The notes below the pieces were generated by a model. It made no database searches and had not been told where the DNA came from. It saw nothing but the letters and a program-made list of their open reading frames with translations. A stretch of 30,851 bases of DNA from JAAYYM01 sp035271065 (GTDB lineage Bacteria; Bacillota; Clostridia; Lachnospirales; Lachnospiraceae). The stretch's first letter is position 1; the number at the start of each line of letters is the position of its first letter. Shown here one piece after another: positions 24,166 to 30,851 of the stretch. The stretch lies in assembly GCA_035271065.1 (NCBI GenBank), contig DATESB010000134.1:1-30851 (forward strand). Direction: 5' to 3'. A program made the translations under genes and the position numbers.

Positions 24166-24195
24166 AGTTTATCACATTTTCAAGATTCATGTCAA
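24166..24195 (-). promoter_or_regulatory. Probable sigma-A promoter of the MATE gene
   Basis: TTGACA (24195-24190), 18-nt spacer, TAAACT (24171-24166). The -35 is a full match and the -10 is 4 of 6. The predicted start is only a few bases before the terminator-like hairpin. Confidence 0.55.
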
Positions 24196-24217
24196 AATTT
24201 TATGCTATTATTAATTT

Positions 24218-25738
24218 CTATTTCAGATTCCGGACAGATTGGGACGCAATATATTTCGATAAGTTGAACGTCCTAAAATCCAAATCTTCTCCTGCGTGAA
24301 TGCCTTCCATATATAAGTCACCTCGATAATCTTCACCATACTCTGTAAGCTGCTTTTCATCCATATACGCCACCATTGCCGGGATTTTGTCAGCCGACAG
24401 ATGATGCAGATAATTAAGATCCATTTCAAAATGAGGATACCGCTCAGCACTGACCAGATTATACTTTGTAATCCAATAGTCCTGATGACTGAAGGAAAGC
24501 CCCAAATAGGAAACCGTCACAACAATCATGCAAAAACGGAACAACGAAAATGTAGGTTTGTAGATATTGATTACAATTCCGGTCAACAAAATCGTGAGGA
24601 CCAAAAGACTCCATAATACCAACACACGCGTAAAAGTCAAACAAAATGAATTAACATATAAAATCATACGATACACCGAAGATGCAATCATAATATAAGT
24701 ACAGCCTGAGATAATTGTCAGTATCACCTTCAGCACTTTATGTTCTTTAAAACGATGCAGACACACAAGCACCATGACAAGATTAATCAAGCACACAAAG
24801 AGCAATTGGAAATATCCCTGTCTGGCATATCCTGCATACGTATATCCTTCCGGCATTTCCATGCCGCCGATAAAGAGATACATAATCTGAATCATGCAAA
24901 AAATCAAATAAACAACTGTCAGAATTGAAGTAAATGTAATTGCAACAATCGGCTCACCCACTCGCCTATCGGCCACTTCCTCCTTCAAGTCCTTGCTAAC
25001 CACAGCACAGAGAAATGCATATGCCGCAAAGAATGCAAATATCGTTAAAAACAAAACTCCGAAATAGTCTCCCGGAACCATATCCTGAAACATCCAGTCT
25101 ACCATTTGCCCAAAAACAACATCGGCAACCGATAACAACGTCAGGACAATCAGCAATAGCGGAATGGCAATCAGAATTCCATACACTACATACTTGCCCT
25201 TTCCACCTTTATTCTTCGAGTGGTTTTTGAAATAATAATTCATATGTATAAATGGCTGCAGGATATGAGCAATTGAAACAATCGCTGTATAAAGCACAGT
25301 CCCGATATACTTTGAAAAGTCCCATTTGCTGTCTTCATAAACCTGATGTACCATGAAACTTCCGATTAAGAGAAGTATCCCCACAAAGTTAAAGAACTGT
25401 ATCGGCACTGAATTGGTACAAAAAGTTGAAATACCAAGTAAAACCGAGCAGATGATATAAAAGAAAGCATCCTTTTTTAGTGGTATTTTCATTGTTTTCA
25501 AGCAATAACACAAGTAGCCAAAGGTTCCACCGACAAAGAGCGGAAATGTAATTCCGGCAAGATTCTTGTACAAACAAAATGTATAGAACACCGCAAAAAT
25601 CAGTGTTGCAAGTGCTATCTCCTTAAAATGATTACAGATAATCTGTAGCCTTCCCTGATTAGCAGACATCGCCTGCTGTGTCATCTGTTGCTGTTGTGGT
25701 TGGCTCACCACTGTTTCTTCGTTATTTATCTCTGACAT
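24218..25738 (-). CDS. Polytopic membrane protein, DUF4153/DUF4173-like
   Basis: Function unknown. The 506 residues have a Gln-rich cytosolic N-terminus (about 10-30), about twelve hydrophobic helices (about 40-425), and a polar C-terminal region of about 75 residues. The recognisable parts are TYAGYARQGYFQLLFVCLINL near the middle and DLNYLHHLSADKIPAMVAYM in the tail, which match the pattern of the DUF4153/DUF4173 membrane families. The start has a strong AAGGAGG site and lies directly after the stop of the XRE regulator gene, so the two are co-translated. The operon context (DUF2975 protein and a small regulator) suggests a membrane or envelope response function, but nothing more specific can be said. 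Confidence 0.75.
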   Translation of the reverse strand: MSEINNEETVVSQPQQQQMTQQAMSANQGRLQIICNHFKEIALATLIFAVFYTFCLYKNLAGITFPLFVGGTFGYLCYCLKTMKIPLKKDAFFYIICSVLLGISTFCTNSVPIQFFNFVGILLLIGSFMVHQVYEDSKWDFSKYIGTVLYTAIVSIAHILQPFIHMNYYFKNHSKNKGGKGKYVVYGILIAIPLLLIVLTLLSVADVVFGQMVDWMFQDMVPGDYFGVLFLTIFAFFAAYAFLCAVVSKDLKEEVADRRVGEPIVAITFTSILTVVYLIFCMIQIMYLFIGGMEMPEGYTYAGYARQGYFQLLFVCLINLVMVLVCLHRFKEHKVLKVILTIISGCTYIMIASSVYRMILYVNSFCLTFTRVLVLWSLLVLTILLTGIVINIYKPTFSLFRFCMIVVTVSYLGLSFSHQDYWITKYNLVSAERYPHFEMDLNYLHHLSADKIPAMVAYMDEKQLTEYGEDYRGDLYMEGIHAGEDLDFRTFNLSKYIASQSVRNLK

Positions 25739-25951
25739 TTAATTTTCCTCCTTACGATATTCAAGTATGTCTCCCGGCTGGCAATTAAGTGCTTCACAGA
25801 TTGCCTCAAGAGTTGAAAATCTCATTGCTTTCGCTTTATTATTTTTCAGTATCGACAGGTTCGCCATGGTGATATCCACTTTATCCGCCAGCTCTGTCAG
25901 CCCCATTTTCCGTTGTGCCATGACAACGTCTAGGTTCACTATGATTCCCAT
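25739..25951 (-). CDS. Small XRE/Cro-CI regulator, YozG type
   Basis: A 70-residue DNA-binding protein consisting of almost only one helix-turn-helix domain: MAQRKMGLTELADKVDITMANLSILKNN forms the recognition unit, followed by STLEAICEALNCQPGDILEY, the standard end of this class. Similar small regulators are paired with DUF2975 membrane proteins (YozG/YoaS in Bacillus). The ATG at 25951 has GGAG 10 nt upstream. The stop touches the next start. It probably regulates its own operon; the palindrome at 26598-26615 is a candidate site. Confidence 0.93.
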   Translation of the reverse strand: MGIIVNLDVVMAQRKMGLTELADKVDITMANLSILKNNKAKAMRFSTLEAICEALNCQPGDILEYRKEEN

Positions 25952-26004
25952 ATGATATCATCTCCGTTTCTTTTCCTCTGATCATGCCTTCTAAATAATG
26001 CTTC

Positions 26005-26484
26005 TCAGATTGTGAGTTCATTCTCTTCTTTTAACTTCCACGCTTTGTAGACCAAATGTGACAGTCCGGCTGCCACAACCGTAATTGCTATTCCGATGAA
26101 AACGACCAGAATCAACAAAATGAAAATCCCCGGATGATTCATACTCAATAAAAAGAGTACCACATTCCCCACCATGACCATAGCAGAATCCAAAGCGGCC
26201 AATTGGCTGATATGTTTTAGCCGAATACTGTTATCTTCGCAAAAGGAATTGTCAGCTCCGATGTTTTTGCAGATTCCCCAGAAGATAATCAACGCGGCAT
26301 AGCAAGGAACTGCAGTAATCCACGCAAAAATCAACCAAGGATAATACCAAGTACTAAATTCAGGTGCTGACAATACCAAATCTCTTCCCCACCAAGGAAT
26401 AATCCCCAAATAAACGATGGCACCTATGATACCGACCCCTATTGTAATCAATTTTAACCAGCCTGCTAAATGTTTCTGTTCCAT
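26005..26484 (-). CDS. DUF2975 membrane protein, YoaS type
   Basis: A small integral membrane protein of unknown function that commonly precedes a small XRE regulator. The 159 residues form four helices (about 10-30, 45-68, 95-115 and 120-145) with the family motif GADNSFCEDNSIRLKHISQLA between helices 2 and 3. The start at ATG 26484 is chosen over an in-frame GTG at 26493 because the AAGGGTGG ribosome site would include that GTG. It is the first gene of a three-gene operon with the XRE regulator (53 nt later) and the DUF4153-like protein. Confidence 0.9.
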   Translation of the reverse strand: MEQKHLAGWLKLITIGVGIIGAIVYLGIIPWWGRDLVLSAPEFSTWYYPWLIFAWITAVPCYAALIIFWGICKNIGADNSFCEDNSIRLKHISQLAALDSAMVMVGNVVLFLLSMNHPGIFILLILVVFIGIAITVVAAGLSHLVYKAWKLKEENELTI

Positions 26485-26503
26485 AATATCCACCCTTTCG
26501 CCT

Positions 26504-26530
26504 AGGATGCTATTTCTACGAAGGCATCCT
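26504..26530 (-). promoter_or_regulatory. Hairpin in the DUF2975 operon leader
   Basis: AGGATGC (26530-26524), 13-nt loop, GCATCCT (26510-26504): a perfect 7-bp stem about 20 nt before the start codon and just ahead of the ribosome site. No U-tract follows. Confidence 0.5.
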
Positions 26531-26551
26531 TACTGATGTTTCATTGATGTC

Positions 26552-26580
26552 ACTATATCACTCCGCAGAATGAATGTCAA
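26552..26580 (-). promoter_or_regulatory. Sigma-A promoter of the DUF2975-XRE-DUF4153 operon
   Basis: TTGACA (26580-26575), 17-nt spacer, TATAGT (26557-26552): 11 of 12 consensus positions. The start near 26545 gives a leader of about 60 nt. Confidence 0.92.
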
Positions 26581-26597
26581 TATATTTTTATCGTTTA

Positions 26598-26615
26598 TCG
26601 ATATTTTAATATCGA
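26598..26615. promoter_or_regulatory. Operator-like palindrome upstream of the DUF2975 promoter
   Basis: TCGATATT-TT-AATATCGA: two 8-bp arms with a 2-bp centre, 18 bp upstream of the -35. Additional ATCG motifs lie on both sides (near 26590, 26617 and 26629). The size and symmetry suit a dimeric helix-turn-helix protein such as the XRE regulator of this operon. Binding is inferred. Confidence 0.5.
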
Positions 26616-26633
26616 CTATCAGTTTTGTATCGC

Positions 26634-26675
26634 ATAAAAAACAGGAGGCAGTTGAAATATCCGCCTCCTGTTTTT
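26634..26675. terminator. Bidirectional-looking terminator after the sigma-28-controlled gene
   Basis: A stem formed by AAAAACAGGAGGC (26637-26649) and GCCTCCTGTTTTT (26663-26675), 13 bp, loop 13 nt, with T-runs in either reading direction. For minus-strand transcription it follows the stop at 26689 by 14 nt. Confidence 0.93.
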
Positions 26676-26688
26676 CCTATTTAACATC

Positions 26689-27489
26689 CTATCTTGCATA
26701 GACAAAACTGTCTTCATACGCATTACTTGCTCGATTCATATAATATACACTAAAGCCGATGCCGCCCTTGCCTCCAACTGCTGCTGACTGGTCGAGGTCT
26801 TCAATGGCCGGTGCGACTTCATCCACCGGTGTAGTTTCATCCACCTGCGCGGTTTCGCCAACCTTTGCCTTCTCATCCTCGATTTCCTGCTCCATGGACT
26901 TCGCCATGTTATCTTTTGTAATGGCTTCCATGATTTTGTTGATATCTTCCGGCGAGAATAAATCCAACATCTTGGATACATCATCAATGTTATCCCGATT
27001 AAAACTAAAGGAATATCCATTGGAAAGCTTGCCGACATGAATAATGTCACCGCTTGACATATCTCCAACCGTGATTGCGTTGTTTTCAAAATCAAACGAA
27101 ATGGCAATCCCTTTGTATGTCGCCATGCCGGTTTTATCATTACCGTTCTTCCTTGCATTTTCTTCTAATTGGAAGAATGATTTCGTTATATCCTGTTCGC
27201 GCTGTGCCTGCATATCCTCGTATTTCTGAGGATGATTGATACGGGCATCTTCCAACTCCGCGTTATATTCCTGTTCCTTTAACATTTTATATTGCAAGGA
27301 CATAATATCCTGAAATGCCGTAGAACCGGAACGATAATCTGTCTGCACGCTTGGTGTATTCTGTATCTTCGAAGCAAGTACATCCTCAATGGGATTGAGT
27401 GAATCACTTGTAAGCCCGGCTGTATTTGCCGCGCTGCTATAGAGATAACTGTAATAGGAAGTATCCAATCCATACCCTGAAATGTACAT
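26689..27489 (-). CDS. Unrecognised 266-residue protein with sigma-28 promoter and YSYL N-terminus
   Basis: Function not recognised. No signal peptide or membrane helix. The N-terminus MYISGYGLDTSYYSYLYSS matches MSTNISGLNTTDYSYLFSN of the FliD-like protein at 21719-22474 (ISG, GL[DN]T, YSYL[YF]S). After it: a helical, Gln/Glu/Lys-rich central region (about 60-120), a beta-rich stretch (about 120-165, GIAISFDFENNAITVGDMSSGDI), a helical part (FSPEDINKIMEAITKDNM) and an acidic Pro/Val/Thr repeat (ETTPVDEVAP, about 212-232) before a Gly-rich end. ATG 27489 has GGAGG about 9 nt upstream. The sigma-28 promoter directly before it suggests membership in the motility regulon. A strong terminator ends the unit. 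Confidence 0.85.
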   Translation of the reverse strand: MYISGYGLDTSYYSYLYSSAANTAGLTSDSLNPIEDVLASKIQNTPSVQTDYRSGSTAFQDIMSLQYKMLKEQEYNAELEDARINHPQKYEDMQAQREQDITKSFFQLEENARKNGNDKTGMATYKGIAISFDFENNAITVGDMSSGDIIHVGKLSNGYSFSFNRDNIDDVSKMLDLFSPEDINKIMEAITKDNMAKSMEQEIEDEKAKVGETAQVDETTPVDEVAPAIEDLDQSAAVGGKGGIGFSVYYMNRASNAYEDSFVYAR

Positions 27490-27510
27490 AACTAAAATCC
27501 TCCGATATAT

Positions 27511-27538
27511 TTATCGGCATAATCCTTTATAAAATTTA
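27511..27538 (-). promoter_or_regulatory. Sigma-28 (SigD/FliA) promoter
   Basis: TAAA (27538-27535), 16-nt spacer, GCCGATAA (27518-27511). The -10 is a full match to the flagellar sigma-28 consensus and the -35 core is present with the spacing accepted in Bacillus. The start near 27504 would leave a leader of only about 15 nt, beginning at the GGAGG ribosome site. No TTGACA/TATAAT pair competes in this gap. Confidence 0.75.
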
Positions 27539-27561
27539 GTCCTGCTATGATAAAAATTATT

Positions 27562-30500
27562 TCATTTTTGCACCTGTTCTGCAATGACACGATAAAGCAG
27601 TGCAGGTTCAATCGGCTTAGAAATATGCGCATTCATGCCAGCTTCACTTGTGTTATTCACATCTGTATGATAAGCATCGGCAGTCAACGCAATAATCGGT
27701 ATTGTCTTGGCATCTGCCCTATCCAGTAAGCGAATCTGCCTTGTGGCCTCAAGTCCATCCATCACCGGCATACGCAAATCCATCAAAATGGCATCATAAT
27801 ATCCCAAGTCTGATGCCCCAAATGTTCTCAAGGCATTCAATCCGTTATCGGTAGACTCCGTATGACAGCCAACACGCTCTAACATACCGCTTGCAATCTC
27901 CACATTGATTTCATTGTCATCCACAACCAAAATGCGAAGTCCCAAAAGCTGACTGATATTGATACTTTCTTGTTCTTGAGCAAACGCATCTTCAGATGCC
28001 GCATATAAATATAGGTCAACCGTAAATTCAGAACCTTCTTCGCTTCTGGAATGAACACAAATTGTTCCGCCCATTGCCTGTACTAAATTCTTAACAATGG
28101 CAAGCCCAAGCCCCGAGCCCTGCATTTCCGTATCATGCTTTACATTTTCCTGTGAAAAAGGTTCAAACAGAATCTTCTGAAACTCTTCACTCATACCAAT
28201 GCCGCTATCTCTGACAATAAACCTGAGGCCAAGTTTCCCATCCCGTCCCGGAATTCGCTCGGAAATAAATTCAACGCGTCCCTTCTTCTTGGTATACTTT
28301 GCCGCGTTTGTAAGCAGATTAAAGAAAATCTGATTAAACCTCAGTTTATCTACTATAATACTCTCTTTTTCACAGCATAGTTTCATAGAAAAATCAATGT
28401 TCTTTTCTTTCATCAGCGGACGTACTACTGTCTTGATACCGTTGATAAACTCCTCTATTGCATACGGTTCCTCATGCAACTCAATCTTTCCGCTTTCAAT
28501 CTTCGTCAAATCCAATACATCATTGATGAGTCCCAGCAGAAACTGACCCGATAGTTCAATATTATTCAGATATTTCAAAGTTTTAGGCGAATTTCTTCCG
28601 TCCTTTGCCAAATCTACCATTCCGATTACGGCATTTAACGGCGTTCTCATGTCATGACTCATACGTGACAAGAACTCACTCTTTGCTTGATTTGCTTCAT
28701 TTGCCGCATCTGCTGCCGCCTTCAATATCTCTCGCTGGCGCTGTTCTTCCTCGTATATATCCGAAATATCGCGATATGAAATCACAATATCAGTATGTGT
28801 ATCATCCAAAAATTTAGCAGAAATCCTTTTGCGAATCGTATGTCCATTCTGCTGATTAATCTCCTTATAGTTCTGTACCACAGGTGACTCCACTTTTAGG
28901 GCTTTTTGCAATTTATCAAGTAACAGTACATTTTCGCATACCTCTCTGTCCGCCTCCACAATTGATGTCCGAATATAATCCAGCATACGTGAATTAAAGA
29001 AAAATACCTCTCCTGCTTCCGGATGACCTTTCAAGCCATTATTTCGCACAAAATGAGCAAGTCCACTCTTGGTGTTTGCAACACAGACAGCCTCCAATTC
29101 TGTATCCAAAATACCATCAATTGCAATCTCGTCTTTTTTCTCAGCATCAATATCACGTATGTAAACAAAGGCTTTTAGGTTTTTATTTCCGACATCCTCA
29201 ATCATCACCGCATCGCCTCTGACCCAACACAATTCACCATTTGAAAGAATTCGTCTGAATTCAATGCTTGCGGTATTTTCCCCTTCCGTATGTCTTCGAC
29301 GCAGCGCATGAATAAAAAGGGTATTTTCAACCGTCTCTCTGTCTTCCTCCACCACAACCTGCATAATCTTATTGCGTACCTCGTCAGTACAGGATACAGG
29401 TTCGGTAATCGGATCCAAATCTCCAAATAGTGTACGAAACTCCTCTATTGTCTCATTGGTAAGATTAAGGCGATAAAACTCGTCTGAACTCAGCAACACC
29501 TCATTCAGCATCTGAATACGAAGTTCTTCTTCCTTTTCCTTAGTAATATCATAGGACACCGCGATATGAACCGGGTCTTCAACCCCCTCCATATAGCACG
29601 CCGAACTATTACTGCGTACCCACATCTGTGTACCGTCACGCTTTCTGACACGATATTCAATTTGGGTTGGTTTTCCCGTCCTGATATTTTCATCAGCCGC
29701 CCGATAGACAGCCTCAGCATCATCCAAATGAATTAAATCAATTAGTCCGTTTGGTGCTTCCTCATGAAATTGTTCTTTCGTGTATCCAAACATCGTATAA
29801 TATTGCTCATTCACATAGATGTATCCCGTTCTTCCAACACCAAAGGTTGCCGCCGAAATACCGCCGTTTACATTTTGGATAATTGCGCGAAGCTGTGCTG
29901 CCACACTACGTTCCTTCTGCACCGCCTCAGTCTGTGCCGATGCATTAATGACGGTAGAATAAAAAAGATATCGGTTCTTCAATACCGAAATAACCTTGAC
30001 CGTCACTCGTACACAAATGATTTCATAATCACCGGTCAGTAACTGTAATTCACAAGATGCTTCTTTATCCATTTCAATCGCCTGTCTGATACACGCAAGC
30101 ATCTCCTTTTTATTCTCCTGATCCATATAATCCATAATGTTCAGCGAACGAGCCTCATCCTCATCAACATCATTTCCGAGAATTTCCTTTGTATATCTTT
30201 CATTTACGCGAAGCACTTCAATATTACCGTTGCAATACTCAAAAATACAGGCACCTCCTGCATAGCTGTGCAGGATAACCATATCTAATGATTCAGGGCT
30301 CCAGTAGGTTCCGTTCTTGATTTCATAATTAAAAATGTTTATTTTATTGTTTCTTTGCAAATCATTTACGACAGATATGCTTTCACGCATCTTGATGACA
30401 TTTCTGACATGATATTTAATAATATTTTGATTGTAAGGAACTCGGATAAAAATGTCGGCACCCATTCGTAATGTCTGCTCCTCTGTCTCTTCTTCCGTAT

Positions 30501-30756
30501 TGTCTGTTACAACAATAGACGGAATCTGCGCAAAAATAGGATGGTTATTTAATTGCTTCAGCAACTCATAACCATCCATTACAGGCATATCAATATCAAG
30601 CAAAATTACAGATATCACCCTAAAATAGTGCTTTATAATTGTAAGAGCCTCCTGCCCGTTCTCCGCTTCCAGAATCTCGTAGTTCTCGCTGAGTATCTCA
30701 CGCAGTTCCTCTCTGTTTGATTCATTATCATCTACAATCAGTATTTTTCTTGCCAT
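27562..30756 (-). CDS. Cytosolic hybrid sensor histidine kinase, REC-PAS-HisKA-HATPase-REC
   Basis: A two-component hybrid kinase of 1064 residues without membrane helices. Order: N-terminal receiver (1-125; acidic pair Asp9/Asp10 and ILLDIDMPVMDG with Asp54), a PAS-like domain (about 165-275), a typical PAS (about 290-410, ending VAVSYDITKEKEEE-like), two degenerate PAS-like domains (about 415-545 and 555-670), a helix, HisKA (SHDMRTPLNAVIGM, His701), HATPase (NLLTNAAKYT, RDSGIGMSEEFQKILFEPFSQ, GSGLGLAIVKNLVQAMGG), and a C-terminal receiver (ILMDLRMPVMDG, Asp993; HISKPIEP). In the first receiver the conserved Lys before Pro is Val106. No response regulator with an output domain is adjacent. 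ATG 30756 has AAAGG about 6 nt upstream and a sigma-A promoter. The target is unknown. Confidence 0.93.
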   Translation of the reverse strand: MARKILIVDDNESNREELREILSENYEILEAENGQEALTIIKHYFRVISVILLDIDMPVMDGYELLKQLNNHPIFAQIPSIVVTDNTEEETEEQTLRMGADIFIRVPYNQNIIKYHVRNVIKMRESISVVNDLQRNNKINIFNYEIKNGTYWSPESLDMVILHSYAGGACIFEYCNGNIEVLRVNERYTKEILGNDVDEDEARSLNIMDYMDQENKKEMLACIRQAIEMDKEASCELQLLTGDYEIICVRVTVKVISVLKNRYLFYSTVINASAQTEAVQKERSVAAQLRAIIQNVNGGISAATFGVGRTGYIYVNEQYYTMFGYTKEQFHEEAPNGLIDLIHLDDAEAVYRAADENIRTGKPTQIEYRVRKRDGTQMWVRSNSSACYMEGVEDPVHIAVSYDITKEKEEELRIQMLNEVLLSSDEFYRLNLTNETIEEFRTLFGDLDPITEPVSCTDEVRNKIMQVVVEEDRETVENTLFIHALRRRHTEGENTASIEFRRILSNGELCWVRGDAVMIEDVGNKNLKAFVYIRDIDAEKKDEIAIDGILDTELEAVCVANTKSGLAHFVRNNGLKGHPEAGEVFFFNSRMLDYIRTSIVEADREVCENVLLLDKLQKALKVESPVVQNYKEINQQNGHTIRKRISAKFLDDTHTDIVISYRDISDIYEEEQRQREILKAAADAANEANQAKSEFLSRMSHDMRTPLNAVIGMVDLAKDGRNSPKTLKYLNNIELSGQFLLGLINDVLDLTKIESGKIELHEEPYAIEEFINGIKTVVRPLMKEKNIDFSMKLCCEKESIIVDKLRFNQIFFNLLTNAAKYTKKKGRVEFISERIPGRDGKLGLRFIVRDSGIGMSEEFQKILFEPFSQENVKHDTEMQGSGLGLAIVKNLVQAMGGTICVHSRSEEGSEFTVDLYLYAASEDAFAQEQESINISQLLGLRILVVDDNEINVEIASGMLERVGCHTESTDNGLNALRTFGASDLGYYDAILMDLRMPVMDGLEATRQIRLLDRADAKTIPIIALTADAYHTDVNNTSEAGMNAHISKPIEPALLYRVIAEQVQK

Positions 30757-30806
30757 TCATTACCTTTCTTCGAACGATTTACCCCATCTTCAAAATGCAT
30801 ACTATC

Positions 30807-30835
30807 ATTATACAATATCTTTTTACAATATTCAA
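30807..30835 (-). promoter_or_regulatory. Sigma-A promoter of the hybrid kinase
   Basis: TTGAAT (30835-30830), 17-nt spacer, TATAAT (30812-30807). It lies 51 nt before the start codon. The remaining bases to the window end show no gene. Confidence 0.87.
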
Positions 30836-30851
30836 CATAGGTGCAACCAAC

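Overview
The window looks like a chromosomal segment of a spore-forming, probably motile Clostridia species, most likely a Lachnospiraceae-type organism. This is inferred from a complete spoIIIA operon, a complete rimP-nusA-infB operon in Firmicutes order, AT-leaning composition, GGAGG-type ribosome sites and a flagellar-type sigma-28 promoter. All genes are on the minus strand, so transcription runs from high to low coordinates. No insertion sequence, prophage, CRISPR array or rRNA was seen.

Layout from high to low coordinates. 30.8-27.5 kb: a 1064-residue cytosolic hybrid histidine kinase (REC - PAS-like sensors - HisKA - HATPase - REC) behind a good sigma-A promoter. 27.5-26.7 kb: an unrecognised 266-residue protein with a near-perfect sigma-28 promoter. 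26.6-24.1 kb: a DUF2975 membrane protein / XRE regulator / DUF4153-like membrane protein operon with its own promoter, an upstream palindrome and a terminator. 24.1-22.7 kb: a MATE transporter. 22.5-21.7 kb: a 251-residue protein whose C-terminal part resembles FliD; its N-terminus matches that of the 266-residue protein. 21.4-21.0 kb: a possible 47-codon gene, an 11-bp tandem repeat and a self-contained tRNA-Glu(CUC) unit.

20.9-10.4 kb: the rimP-nusA-ylxR-ylxQ-infB-rbfA-nrnA-truB-ribF operon (ribosome maturation, transcription elongation, translation initiation, RNA turnover and modification, flavin synthesis). A Na/Pi-cotransporter-like gene follows it. The operon starts with a sigma-A promoter, a leader hairpin and a 29-bp tandem repeat. 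10.3-9.1 kb: a secreted SH3-SH3-NlpC/P60 wall hydrolase with a consensus promoter and a WalR-like direct repeat. 9.1-6.4 kb: rpsO then pnp, each followed by a strong terminator, with a long stem in the pnp leader. 6.4-1.0 kb: spoIIIAA-AH, the mother-cell half of the SpoIIIA-SpoIIQ channel, behind a sigma-E-like promoter. 0.9 kb to the edge: the N-terminal three quarters of phosphopentomutase (deoB).

Most of the window is conserved core genome. The less explained parts are two proteins sharing an N-terminal signature, one under a sigma-28 promoter; the kinase with an altered first receiver domain; the DUF2975/XRE/DUF4153 operon; and several structured leaders (deoB, pnp, rimP and the small ORF).
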